From: Angiostrongylus vasorum | Taxonomy: Eukaryota > Nematoda > Chromadorea > Rhabditida > Metastrongylidae | Assembly: GCA_018806985.1 (NCBI GenBank) | Contig: JADANN010000013.1 | Span: 868,001-932,000, forward strand | Reading direction: 5' to 3' | Length of the DNA stretch: 64,000 nucleotides | Shown: positions 33,447-44,029 of the stretch, one piece after another | Position numbering within the stretch: position 1 is the first letter of the stretch | How the letters are laid out: each line of letters starts with the position of its first letter | Notes under the pieces: generated by a model | Databases searched by the model: none | What the model was told of the DNA's origin: nothing | What the model saw: only the letters and a program-made list of their open reading frames with translations | Program-made: the position numbers and the translations under genes

Positions 33447-34051
33447 GATTTGCCTAATGGTTCGTGGCTTCTCGCTTCTGTAGAAAAAAAAGGAAAAAGT
33501 TTCGAAAAAAATGATTCCTACAGAGGAAGTCGTCGAATATATTCAGTCCTAACCCCACATATCTTCCATAGAGATCAATCGCTTATCCATGAATTGGCTG
33601 AACTATGGTATTCAACAGCATACACAATGATGTGGATTTCGGCAGTTGATGGAACAACAGGAATGAGTTTGTTAACGCGGGGAAATATCTACTGTCTAGC
33701 CAGGTTTCGTTCATTCATCAGTTTTTGCCACACATATCCATATACATATCTATTTCTAAGGAGCTAAAAAAGAAATTTTTAACTAATGGATATGTACACA
33801 CGTGCGTTCACATACACATATACAGAAGCAGACATATGTACACACTACCTCGACCATGTAAAAATAGACCATATGGATGAAAACTGTAGTACATTAGTAG
33901 AAATATTATTACGACAACTCTCTTTTGTAGGTTCTTAGTTACTGACAAAATCGGGCCAATTAGATTTTGCAGGAGCAAAGAGTCAGTTTCTGCTGAGTCC
34001 AATGAAGATGTGGCTCATGAGAGAGAGAGAGAGTCTGCAGAAAGGAAAAAG
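33447..34051 (+). CDS. Unidentified three-exon chain
   Basis: Exons 33447-33479, 33524-33703 and 33931-34051 join in phase (a 44 bp first intron, then 227 bp), with TTATTCCAG, GATTCCTACAG and CTTTTGTAG acceptors and GTAGAA, GTTTCG and GTCTGT donors. The product reads ICLMVRGFSLLGSRRIYSVL, HRDQSLIHELAELWYSTAY, WISAVDGTTGMSLLTRG, then FLVTDKIGPIRFCRSKES and an Arg/Glu-rich run. The middle is conserved-looking and the C-terminal part charged. The gene is open at both ends. A cysteine-containing open block at 32759-32828 could be an upstream exon, but its phase is not settled. Confidence 0.5.
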
Positions 34052-34315
34052 GTCTGTATTTTCGTGTTTGCTAATTTACAACGAGGTCAATAAATACCCG
34101 TGAGTTAAGGCTATTTCTAAGGATCTAAAAAAGTGATACTTCCTAATGTTTTCATTCTATTCAATGCTGAATGAGCGGGAGCTTAGTTATGCTTGGAAGC
34201 CTGGAAGCTTAACTAGGCCTTGAAATGACGACTAGAAATCCACGAAAACACATTTAAGTATACTTCGACGGAAAAGATATTACGTATGAAGAATGAAGAT
34301 GAATGCTGCCACTGG

Positions 34316-34319
<4 letters not shown>

Positions 34320-34368
<49 letters not shown>
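34320..34368. repeat. TA microsatellite
   Basis: About 24 pure TA units. Confidence 0.95.
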
Positions 34369-34370
<2 letters not shown>

Positions 34371-34399
34371 GTTATGATGATGATACTTGAAGCTAATGG

Positions 34400-34940
34400 A
34401 TTCATACGAGTAGAAGACGTACTCAAATTTCGATGACGTCCAGGAGTCGTCAAAGACGAGCGACGACATTATGGTCATCACCTACTCGACTACTATGCTG
34501 ACTTCTCCATGGTGTAGGCGATTGTCCTACTAGTTGCCAAAAAACCATTTAAGCGCTGGACAAATCTAAATCGGCTACCGGGCATAAACGTATATGACAA
34601 TAAATAGGCTTTTGAATGAGGTGGGATGGGTGGTAGAATTCGCTGTGGAGCCGCTTCACATTCCTTACGTCAACGACGGGGCTTCTGGAGCAGTAGGAGT
34701 GGAATGGCGAAGGGAAGGTCAAAAAGTCCCCCATTTAGACGATGCCAACTTTTGAATCTTTGCAATTTTTTTCCCAGTAGTTAATGACTTCTTCGTTAGG
34801 GATGTTAGGGACAGGGAATCGATATGCGGACACGTGTACTTAAGGTTTTATGATGAACAGTGAACATATGGAATAAATATTGTTTCAAGAAGTTTTTTCT
34901 TGTTACAAGAAGAATTTAAAAAAAAGGAAAATACAAATTG
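34400..34940. other. No clear gene
   Basis: A short plus-strand block near 34380-34437 (LEANGFIRVEDVLKF) is exon-like but has no splice sites that I can support. The rest shows nothing. Confidence 0.3.
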
Positions 34941-34944
34941 GATT

Positions 34945-35320
34945 AGGAGGATAGCACAGTGGCATTGATGTCCGTCATCACGAGCATGGTGCTAGTTCGA
35001 TTCCACCCCAGGCCAACCAAGCCTCTCATCCATTTGGGGTTGGGAAATTGGTAGCGGACTTGTCTGGCAAAAAAAATTACTCTTTGCAATCCAACTGGGT
35101 ACCCTCGAGCCCAGCTATCTCAGGATTCCAGAGAGAATTGCTCGACCAGCATTCCACGACATTCAAGATGAAATGGAAATCCTCATGCAGCAACCGAAGC
35201 CACATGTGAAGTTGGAGGATCTTCGTGGACAGTGAGATGCGAAGAAACGAATCGAATGTGAGAAGTGCTGGGACCCGCGCAGTAGACGTGAAGACGAGTT
35301 ACGTAAAATAAAAAAAATAA
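34945..35320 (+). mobile_element. SINE family C copy, reference example
   Basis: Head GGATAGCACAGTGGCATTG (A box) and GCTAGTTCGATTCCACC (B box), core GGACTTGTCTGG, body GAATTGCTCGACCAGCATTCC, GGAAATCCTCATGCAGC, AGAAGTGCTGGGACCCGCGC, and an A-rich tail (AAAATAAAAAAAATAAAAAA). Confidence 0.8.
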
Positions 35321-35693
35321 AAAATTTTTTTCTTTTTTTGCAAGCAAGGGAAAAAAATCTGTTACAGACGATGAATACCTTGGGATTCTTTCTTCTGTGT
35401 AGAAGACCGACAGCAACGGGAGCTACGTTAATATTTAAGCATCATTTCCTTACTAGAATAGCTTCAAACGGAACGATAATGCTATGATAAGTCTCGTTAT
35501 AAGTTAGGTAATCCTCTAAGAGGAAATCTAGTCGGAAATGATCGAGAAGAGGTAAAAGTACATAGAAAAGTCAAAAGAAAAATTATAAGAATAGGAACAG
35601 GAGAATATGACCAAAATTCAATGAGAAGAAAATCATGCAAAGATTTGATAGCCACTTTCGGCTTCGCTGTTGTTGTTGCAGATGTCTTTGTAA

Positions 35694-35894
35694 ATGATAC
35701 TAAAAAATCTTGATATAGAAAAAAGCGTCAACAGCATCATTAATTCAGCTGTTTCTGCTTCCCATCTTCGTTCACTCATCGTTAGCCTTTCGTTTTCTCT
35801 TAATGTATTCACACGAAGCCAGCTAACGAACGACAGAATAACATTACGTCTCGGGCACGACACTTTTAATTTCCGTTCAAGAGTTGGAGATTAG
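35694..35894 (+). CDS. Small open reading frame, 66 codons, doubtful
   Basis: ATG to TAG frame with reasonable codon use (MILKNLDIEKSVNSIINSAV). The opposite strand is also open (RRWEAETAELMML). No family, no signal peptide and no clear splice sites. Confidence 0.2.
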   Translation: MILKNLDIEKSVNSIINSAVSASHLRSLIVSLSFSLNVFTRSQLTNDRITLRLGHDTFNFRSRVGD

Positions 35895-36202
35895 TAAGAA
35901 GATAAAGGTGCTAACAACTTGTTGATGTCGAATGCTTAATGAGGATGGATAATGAAAACACTGAGAGTGAGTGAAGAGTAGCGAAGAAGGCGGTCTTGTT
36001 GCTCGGCTAACCTGGGTGAACATTTGATGAAGAAAAGCGATTTATACGTGGGTTTTACGACAACTTACAAATGCATACGCACATATATACTTCTATTACT
36101 GCTACATACATGGATGTTTTTATAGACATATACATTTATACGTATACACAGATGCAAATATATACATAAACTCGGAATACAACGAAAATACACGTACCTA
36201 TA

Positions 36203-36205
<3 letters not shown>

Positions 36206-36257
<52 letters not shown>

Positions 36258-36480
36258 TATATGTACATTTACCAAGCGCATACAGAGACATGTAGAATAG
36301 ATATGTAAATGTGCATACAGACACATATACAAACATATACAAGCAGATACACAACACATACATAGAGAGCCACATATACACATATATATAAACACGTACA
36401 GGCATACACACATATTCATTCACATATTCAGTACACACAGATACACATACACACGCACACACGCGCATACACATTCTGAA
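36206..36480. repeat. TA microsatellite followed by imperfect CA/TA-rich repeats
   Basis: A pure TA run at 36206-36256, then about 220 bp of irregular ACATAYA and CACACGCA units to 36470. The Cys/Tyr/Val-rich minus frames here are artefacts of the repeat. Confidence 0.9.
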
Positions 36481-37070
36481 ATTGGCTAATTAACGCATCG
36501 CCAACGGCGATAGTATAAGATGAGCATTGATTTCTGGCTTGTGATGTGCGGATGATGGCAAAAAGTCCTCTTCATCAACCTAGGTCATCACTGTGGCTTA
36601 GAAGGCGCTGCGATCAACAACTACAGCACTCGTTCGTTCAATGACTGCATCTAATCCCTATTCTTCCCACCAAATTTCGGAGATTAAAATTTACGACCAA
36701 AATGAGCAAAGATGGAATAGAAAATTAACGGTGTTCAATACTAGGAATCTTAACGCATAACTGATGATGATATGGACATGCGTGGTACCATGAGTGGCCG
36801 GTGTGAGATATACAGGAATCATGTTCTTTCTGATTGTTTATTTTGTGGCACAGAAGTTTTCTACGACAATTTTTGCAATAGTTCAATACCTTATCGGAAG
36901 AAAATCAATATGGAATCGATTGGAACAGGAAGCTCTGTTTTTACAGTTAGTTATTTACAGAAAGTTTTGATGAACAATTAGGTGTTACTTCGTTTTCATC
37001 GGTATATGTTCATAACCTAGATCTTAATCCGATGGTCTACATTTCGATAAGTGTTTCAATAATCGGCATT

Positions 37071-37340
37071 TCAATTCTGACCACTTTCTAACGAATTATG
37101 GTTTTTGTATGGAATGTGTGGATAAAAGAATCCCAAAACAGACTCAGTATAAGCTGGAAAACCCTTTGAAATGATGACGGCAAGTGCTTGTATTATGGAA
37201 CACAGCAACACATAGTAAATAAGACCATACATGGCATTCATAACTACAAAAGGATAGAGCAATGTCTCCTTCACAATTGCGTAATGTCCTGAACCTCTCA
37301 AGTACTCTAGTTTTCGGAAAACTGTTGCTTATTGCCAAAA
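37071..37340 (-). pseudogene. Possible membrane-protein exon fragment, related to 60000-60180
   Basis: A minus frame reads GHYAIVKETLLYPFVV, then MYGLIYYVLLCSIIQALAV, a hydrophobic stretch like a transmembrane helix of a nematode receptor. A related but more decayed sequence lies at 60000-60180 (-), where TGTGTTACTGTTGCTC aligns with TGTGTTGCTGTGTTCC here. Two copies suggest a gene-family relic or an old repeat. Low certainty. Confidence 0.25.
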
Positions 37341-37860
37341 TCAAACATGGAGACTTCAAGTCTAGCTTAGTCCCAAGCAGCACGGCCGTCAAACGCCTGG
37401 CGGCCGTTTTCTCTATTTAAACGAAATACCAGTGGACATTTATAAACACTAAATTCTTTGGAGCGTCTTGCAACTGTTTATACTTTCCTTATCATTTGTT
37501 TAAACAGTTTAGCTAATATTAAGCTCAATCACACAGCGTCTGTCATATTATTTCAGTGAATAACCAAATGAACTAAAAAGTACTCTTAGATTGCGAATAG
37601 GAATGTCGAGCCGTTCCTTAGATTGAATGTCCCCTAACGGGTAAACATCTACTGAACATCGCAGTTCAACGCCTTGAAATATCTAGTAAAGTACATAGTA
37701 AGGCGCTGAAGTATTGAGCAGCTCAGACACTTCAAATGTCAGGCAATAAAACTGTGTTACTTACTTGCAGCAAGCTAACAAGAAAACCTATCGAATGAAA
37801 AGTTACTATGAAGGATGAATGATAAGAGATAGCAACTGTGGACCATCTACTCAGATCACT

Positions 37861-37896
37861 GGCTTTGATGAAGACGAAGACGTCGGAACGCTAGCC
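37861..37896 (+). ncRNA. Decayed hammerhead-like motif, second type
   Basis: GGCT, TTGATGA, A-GACG-AAGA-CGTC, GGAAC, GCT, AGCC. Helix I (GGCT/AGCC) and helix II (GACG/CGTC) pair fully, while the core has two changes from CTGATGA and GAAAC. Related to 57301-57336, with shared flanks (GGACCATCTACTCAGATCAC and TCATGTAAGCTCAACAAT). Confidence 0.45.
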
Positions 37897-38199
37897 GAAT
37901 TATTCTCAACCTCATGTAAGCTCAACAATTTAAACACAGATAAAGCATGAATTAGAACGAAAGCGATGAACGAAAAACAACAGTAATAGCTATACTCCCA
38001 AGATGTAATCGTAGTTATTTACTACTCGTTAATCGATTAATATAAAATGTATCTGTGCTTTGCAAACAGGTGAACGACATAGAAAATTGGTATCGACTCT
38101 CTCTCTCTCTCGCCGTATTGACTTCAAGCTTAAAAGCCGTTCTAATTAAATGCTTGGCGAAGTGTAAAGATATCCAATCTAATACTCGCATTCGCAGTA

Positions 38200-38584
38200 T
38201 TTATGTCGAATGTCGTGGCCATTTCTAGAAAATCTGACAAGAAGAACATCTCCGTTTTCTACAAATGCTTCCACCAAACAATGATTACCAGTTTTGGCTT
38301 GCACAATGACATTGAGAGACTCATTGTTAACATAAAATCAACAGACTGCCCCTCGCTGTAGAAAATTCACGAATTAGACAATCTTAGTTATAGTGCGATA
38401 CGAGTACGACCGTACTGATAGTTGACGAACAACGAGCTTTTTCTAAGGAAGCCCCTGTCCCGTCTTCCAGCATAGTTGGATGCTTTTGAAGTAGAGTAGT
38501 AGCCGAAGATGTTATACTATCCATGAGGATTTGCAGACTTGCATGATCTGATAAGAATATGTGAATCCTTCCTAACGTTTTCAT
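38200..38584 (-). pseudogene. Unidentified coding remnant with frame break
   Basis: Block 38384-38584 reads GRIHIFLSDHASLQILMDS and LLQKHPTMLEDGTGASLEK. Block about 38205-38325 reads NVIVQAKTGNHCLVEAFVEN and VRFSRNGHDIRHKYC. An acceptor (TTTTCTACAG) at about 38360 opens a frame (EGQSVDFML) that continues into the second block only after a frame change near 38330. The segments look coding but broken. No family recognised. Confidence 0.3.
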
Positions 38585-38599
38585 GGGGTTTTTCCTTCC

Positions 38600-39215
38600 G
38601 TAGAATCTTTCATAGAATCCTCCTCCATTCTGCTGTAACTTAGCGCATTAACCTATTGGAAAAAATTTTTTTAGAGTTTTTTAACACTTTCCCATTTAGT
38701 GCACGAGATTTAAGATAATATAGGTTCCTCTACCGAACTAACATATCATACACAGAACGTTTTCAAATAAAATATTCAGAGACGAATTTCGATTTCTCTA
38801 TGTCAAACTACCATAAAATTAACTTTATAGAGCATTACTATAGAAACTTATGACGCCATATCATGTCATAAGTGATTCGTAAGAAGTAATGTTGTAGTAT
38901 GAAAAGAGTATTTTCGAAGAAAAAGCATTAACATCGTAATGAAATACGGTGGATGTTGGTTCCTACTCAAGGATTTGTGCTAGTATTACAGGATGGTTTG
39001 GAAAGAAAAGAAAAACAACTAACTAGCACAAATGTGATTTTGTTAACTTCCTAATAATTTCAACATCCATGAGAAAGTCTGAAGCGTTAGTAATGAGGGT
39101 GAGAAAGGATGATGTGGGAGTAGTGTAGACGGCTAAGGAGTGGGGCGTGCATGGAAATCGGAGGCGTTGTCAAAGATGGAAAGCGATCTCTGAGCGGAAA
39201 TACGACTGCTAAGCA
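38600..39215. other. No gene or repeat recognised
   Basis: A/T-rich, no supported exon. Confidence 0.35.
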
Positions 39216-39219
39216 ACAA

Positions 39220-39450
39220 ACACACAAACACACACATACGATGCAACACGAATGACGTCATGGCTGATAGGGAATCAGAGAATATGACAGGGCGTATATG
39301 TGTATGCCTATGTGGGTACATGTGTGTGTATGTGTATGCGAGGCTGTGTGTGTGTAATGGCGTGTATCAGGGTGTGTGTGCGTGTGCCCGTGTTTGTATA
39401 TCGTGTGTGTGTGTGTGTGTGTAGTGTGTGTATGTGTGTGTGTATTTATA
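39220..39450. repeat. GT-rich microsatellite region
   Basis: A CACACA run, then imperfect TGTGTATG and GTGTGT units, with a pure GT run of about 18 bp at 39404-39422. Confidence 0.9.
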
Positions 39451-40357
39451 GGGCGGAGTGTTAGTCGCTACGCTTCATCGCCACGAACATCCGTGCAAGA
39501 TGTCGGTTGTTGAACATCGAACCGAATTAAATGGTTTCCAGAGAACAACTTATTAAATGGAGAACACGAGAAAAGGTGCTGTAAGATTGAAATTTCTGAA
39601 GATTTTTGCGGCTAATCCTAGTTCCAAGGCTCAACTAGCTGGACTTTTTCCGGAAAAAATCTGATCACTTTGACCTTGGAACGACAAACCGCAATGTTGA
39701 GATGAAGAGACGATTATGAACGCTTCCATTCATTTTTTATTACTTCTCGCATATACTCGAACGATACTCCTGCAGCTGAGTTACAGTGAATCCTTCATAT
39801 ATCTAAACAACTAAGAAGCACTGAATCACAAAGATTTTGCGGTCCGTGCATGTCTTCGACTGCAGGATTCGTCGTTTTTCTCTCCTCGCCGAGATTCTGC
39901 ATACTGGTTGTGGAGTACGACCTTCGCTGAATTTCTGGGATAACCAGCCATACAGCCGAACCTGTAAATAGCGTATCGTCACTTAGTGACTAGAACTATT
40001 TCAGGATGGTAGGAATTCCTGGGAGTGGCCCGTTGGTCAATCGAGGATGTTGCAACAAGTCAAATCCATGGTTGTTAATATTTTTTTCTGTTACTTAAGC
40101 CCCAAAATTGGATACTTAGATGTCGCATACCAGGGATCATATGGCCATCAGTACAGTTCCTATTTACTTTGTTCTCTGGCGATTGTATCAACTAAATGAA
40201 CCAGCATTTTCGTGTTTCTTGCGCAGATCATCTGATTATTCTGAGTTTTTTTACTACTTTATAAAACTCACTTACTGGATGAATCAAGTAAGTGAATGAT
40301 TGTGTTCTCCGTTCGTCCCATATAACTACAAACAAAGTCCCGAATTGTCGGGCGGTC

Positions 40358-40544
40358 ATGGCTGAGTCTATGTCACCATCGTCGCATTCGAGGCAGTGTC
40401 AGGATGTGAACGAACTCATGCATTCAAAACGTTGTCGAGCCATCAGGTGAGCTAACAAATCGTTTCACAGCTATCCAAATTGTCAGAATTCTCACGCATT
40501 TAATTGAAACGGCCATTATATCGGTTTGTGCGTCTAACAAATGA
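40358..40544 (+). CDS. Candidate small two-exon gene, 48 residues
   Basis: ATG at 40358 opens 29 codons (MAESMSPSSHSRQCQDVNEL, ending KRCRAI) to a GTGAGC donor at 40447. A 40 bp intron with a TTGTCAG acceptor leads in phase to ILTHLIETAIISVCASNK and TGA at 40542-40544. The short intron and splice sites fit nematode norms. It contains three cysteines, no signal peptide and no known motif. It could equally be the first exon of a longer gene using another acceptor. Confidence 0.3.
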
Positions 40545-40924
40545 TACTATGACTTACGCATGACGATGTGATCGTATACAAGCTTTCTCTGACCCTCCAA
40601 ATCAGCATCTATTCGATGCGAATGGTGTCGTCATGTAGGTAAGCTTTCGATCTCCTGATTGATTTTTCTTCATATTTGTGCACATAATGACTTCTCTTAC
40701 TTTAGTAATACCGAATAAATAGTGTTGTAGCCACATTTTCTGTATCGACTAGTTGACCAGTAGGTTGAATGCAATGTTGACGATCTTATGGAAACTGTAG
40801 GAGTCAGATCCCACAACAGGATTCTAAATGACCATATATTCATCGCATACGTTAGTTAATAAGGCATGTAAAAGAAAACAGACCAAAACTTTTAAAGAAA
40901 AATCTATCGGTTTTGATTAGTCTC

Positions 40925-41070
40925 CATACTTGATACTTGATACTTGAACGGCCCGTCCTCACCAGCTGTGCGGGCCCCAGCATAATCACCACTTTTCGGA
41001 GATTTGCTGGTTAAGCCACTGTGGTTCCCTGGAATCGCAAGGACAGCTTGGCCAAAGTCTGCCCCAGGAT
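40925..41070 (-). mobile_element. Family A retroposon, truncated
   Basis: Tail units ACTTGATACTTGATACTTG at 40927-40945, then the first about 125 bp of the body, breaking off after TCTGCCCCAGG. In the sense orientation (minus) it is 5'-truncated with an intact 3' tail. Confidence 0.75.
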
Positions 41071-41518
41071 TAGTCTCCATAAGAAAGTCAACTTCAGCTA
41101 CCAGTTTATGGGTATTTCTGTACAACGTTTCTTTTCGAGAACCGTTAATACAGAAGGTGGAGTTTCACAGTCACTCAGAAGTAGGCTAAGTATGCACGTT
41201 ATTGAAATGTATGACATATCATTCTGATGCCATTGTTACCGTCGATACTCCTAAAAGACTGAAAGATAGAATCCTCAGCCAGTTTTGATTATTCCTAAAG
41301 TTCACTCATATATAAGAAGATCTAGCATTGTTTCAGTTTGAACTCACGAACAATCCTTCAAGTGCTTTTTGTGCGAAGATTCACATATTGAAGAAGTCAG
41401 CCTTGCTCAAAAAAACTTCAAGAAAAGAAAAGTAGAAGAAGATGCGTCTTTTTCTCTCAGCAATCGCGAGGTTTACAGCATACATTTACTTCCATACAAA
41501 ACAGACAATACAATAGCA

Positions 41519-41553
41519 GCTGACGTTTCGGTAGTAACGCCTTCTTCTGAGCC
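41519..41553 (-). ncRNA. Decayed hammerhead motif
   Basis: Minus strand: GGCT, CAGAAGA instead of CTGANGA, a GGCG...-type helix II that no longer pairs fully, GAAAC, GTC, AGC. Confidence 0.5.
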
Positions 41554-41723
41554 TCAAAGGTATACTAATATACAATTTACTAGGCCAAACGCTTCAATAA
41601 CATGAACAGGAAGACGAAAATCTACGTGTTAGTCACATGATTAATAGCATGTAGATATCCATCTTCCTGTTCGTGTTATTGAAGCGTTTGGCGTAGTAGA
41701 CTGCATATCAATGTACCCTTCGA

Positions 41724-41758
41724 GGCTTTAAAGAAGGCGATACTCCCGAAACGTCAGC
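41724..41758 (+). ncRNA. Decayed hammerhead motif
   Basis: Plus strand: GGCT, TTAAAGA in the core position, GGCGATACTCCC, GAAAC, GTC, AGC. The core is mutated. Confidence 0.45.
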
Positions 41759-41954
41759 TGTTGTTCTGTTATGTGTTTTTGTGTGGAAGTAAATATATGC
41801 TGTAAACCTCGCGATTGCTGAACAAGAAAACGACGCATTTATAATCCAGTGCCGAGGTTAACATGAGGTCGATCTTGGGAACTGTCAGAAGAAGAAGCGG
41901 GGAAAAGAGGGCGTAAACGTAAAAGCATTATTGCGATAATTGTTAGCCACTTTT

Positions 41955-42305
41955 GCCATCTATAGGGGCGCTGGTAGTGATGGCGTTCCATACACGCTTG
42001 GGTTTGGTGCGACTTCGCGCCTGTCCAACGAATCCCCCATCCCTACGGAGTCGTTTGGTGCTAGACTTTTCTGTGAAGTTATCTTCGATCCACAAAATTT
42101 CACACAGATACACTGGAACTCTATGCAAGATTAACTAGGCTAACGTTCAAAGATTTTCATAAAGAATCGCAAAGAACCATAAGCAACAATAGGAGTCACA
42201 TGCAAATCAGAAAAACTTTTTGTGGATGATGGATGTTAGGGAACGAACCGAATGCAACAATTGTTGGGACATAGAAAGTATGTGGTGCGTGATCTTTGAA
42301 AATGA
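41955..42305 (+). mobile_element. SINE family C copy, diverged
   Basis: Head GGGGCGCTGGTAGTGATGG with TTTGGTGCGACTTCGCGCC as a decayed B box, body CATCCCTACGG..., and an end with GGGAACGAACCGAATGCAAC, GTTGGGACATAGAAAG and A-rich sequence. Confidence 0.55.
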
Positions 42306-42368
42306 AAAAAATGAAATAATCGCCACCTGAAAATGTTAGCAACCACCTATATCATAGTGTAGACACAG

Positions 42369-42581
42369 TTGACACTTCACCTGACTATCATTGATGGCGG
42401 CAACTGTGCAGACATCAGACGCTTCGACTCATTTCTTCACAGCAAACACGGTGAAAAGGCGCAGTCGAGAATGGTATTCAGGGATGCAAACACATATAAA
42501 ACTGACCATCCACGAAGGAAGCATTTTAAGGGTATTCTGAAAAGTAGATGCTTTCTATACACAGCAGAAAAAGCTTTGTAA
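42369..42581 (+). CDS. Unidentified open block, doubtful
   Basis: 70 codons without a standard ATG, reading TIIDGGNCADIRRFDSFLHS, RMVFRDANTYKTDH and a basic end. It has the look of an exon, but no supported acceptor or donor. A distant resemblance to zona-pellucida (cuticlin) sequences was considered but is not strong enough to name it. Confidence 0.2.
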   Translation: MTLHLTIIDGGNCADIRRFDSFLHSKHGEKAQSRMVFRDANTYKTDHPRRKHFKGILKSRCFLYTAEKAL

Positions 42582-43098
42582 TCACCACTCTCACCAACGG
42601 TAATCATTATTTTGGTAAAACGGATTACTTCGAAGAAGAAACGTTATTAAGGAAATCCTACCAAATCATTTTCGTTCGTTTCATTCTCATATTTTTCGTC
42701 TTTTTATTCACGTGAAAGGAATTCTGTAGTCTTCGTTAACAGCAAGTCCTCCTTTGCACCGACGTTCTTGACGTGAAATTACAGGGAGATTTCCTTCATT
42801 TTTTTCTCGTAGCAAACAATGTCATGGATCACATGCTCATAAATCTTTCGGTTTTTGAGCTACCAGTTGAGAGGAGATTAAAGAGCAGAGATTCGACGAG
42901 GTGAACGTTTTTTTATTTATGAAGACGATGGAGAAGAGAAGATCTGAACACCGACCATCAATGAAAGAGTTCATTTCCAAGGTCGCTAAATGTTCTCGTG
43001 ATTGTAGGAAATCTAAGTTAGCACTACTTCCTTCTCAATTAGGTGATATGGTCACTATTTAAATGAGTAGATGAAACAACAATTGCTTAAAGAAGGGC

Positions 43099-43430
43099 GT
43101 GATGAGTGGTGTATTACTCAAATTAGCTCCGAAGGCACATTCACATATTCGAAGGCAGCCAGCCACCTTGAAATACGGATTTTCGAGGTGCTTCTCTGAA
43201 TCCGAACTATTTCACCTCCTAATACTTCCTCTTATCGATTATTGTAAGACCATAGGAACAGCAGATCTGTTTGTGCACAATGGGCGGAAGATGTTGCCAA
43301 TATTCATTTCAACCCTGCAGAATCCCAGAAAAGTAATCAATGATTTGTTAAAATACCCCTCAAATGAGATTCTAGGTCATACAAACAACGTGCCATCGAG
43401 CTTCTTTCATAAACTATTCAGACATTGTCA
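43099..43430 (+). CDS. Unidentified open block, possibly a retroelement relic
   Basis: About 110 codons open (VLLKLAPKAHSHIRRQP, SESELFHLLILPLIDYCKT, KVINDLLKYPSNEILGH). LILPLIDYC is reminiscent of the C-terminal part of CR1/Jockey reverse transcriptases, but this is weak. It runs directly into a family D element at 43440. Confidence 0.25.
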
Positions 43431-43439
43431 ACTTCTTAT

Positions 43440-43735
43440 CTACTTATTACAATTTTTCACGGCGAGGTACTATGTGCGATATAACCACAATGATACTGAG
43501 ATATTTGCAACACTCTGGACCACAGGTGTCTACGGTGGGGAACGAACACGCTATTACCCTTTCCGGGGCTGACGCGTTTCCCACCACACCATGTGGGTCC
43601 TTCGTTTCGTCTGTCTCTCAGCTAGTTATATCTATCAGTGCCATCAGCAATCACCCGTCAACGGGATTGATCTGGGGAGCCCGAATCGGCAATGAACCCA
43701 TTTAAGCTGAGCTTGGTACCTTATTAACTGGTAGT
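43440..43735. mobile_element. Family D arm
   Basis: CACGGCGAGGTACTATGTGCG, AGATATTTGCAACACTCTGG, TTACCCTTTCCGGGGCTGACG, then ATCAGCAATCACCCGTCAACGG. Inverted relative to the arm at 43740-44020, so together they form one fold-back unit. Confidence 0.6.
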
Positions 43736-43739
43736 TAAT

Positions 43740-44020
43740 AACGGACCGCATGGCGTGGTGGTGAAGCCTTAGCCGGAAAGGGTAATAGCGTGTTCGATCT
43801 CCACCGCAGACACCTGTGCCCGGAGTTTTGCAGATATCTCAGCACCATTGTGGTTCTATCGCACATAGTACCCTGCCATGAAAAAATTTTGATAGGAAGT
43901 AGATAAAAAATTAAAATTGTGGTTTTGACTACAGCCTTAGCTTGCTGATGGCATTGATCGATAGAACTAGCTGAGAGACAGGCGAAACGAAGGACACGCA
44001 TAGTGTGGTGGTGAACGCGT
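43740..44020. mobile_element. Family D arm, second half
   Basis: ACCGCATGGCGTGGTGGTG ... GAGTTTTGCAGATATCTCAGC ... GGAAGTAGATAAAAAATTAA, followed by the start of another truncated copy up to GTGGTGAACGCGTTAC. Confidence 0.6.
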
Positions 44021-44029
44021 TACAAAGGC

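Larger units (their letters stand above)
41440..41850. mobile_element. Palindromic Penelope-derived element with two hammerhead relics
   Basis: The left arm (GCAATCGCGAGGTTTACAGC, TTTACTTCCATACAAAACA) is mirrored by the right arm (TGTGTGGAAGTAAATATATG, GTAAACCTCGCGATTGC), and the inner arms (GCTTCAATAACATGAACAGG / CCTGTTCGTGTTATTGAAGC) are mirrored too. Each arm has one hammerhead-like motif (41519-41553 minus, 41724-41758 plus). No coding region. The same outer arms recur at 50020-50275. Confidence 0.7.

Noticed and set aside
34380..34437. tRNA 2'-phosphotransferase (Tpt1) exon, from LEANGFIRVEDVLKF
   Set aside because: The match is to one short, low-specificity motif, with no splice sites or neighbouring exons to support it.
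36136..36474. Open frame rich in Cys, Val and Tyr as a secreted protein
   Set aside because: It is a translation of TA and CA microsatellite sequence; both frames vanish outside the repeat.
43472..44001. Open frames across the 43.4-44.0 kb repeats
   Set aside because: They are read-through of fold-back family D sequence, and the same peptides recur at other copies.
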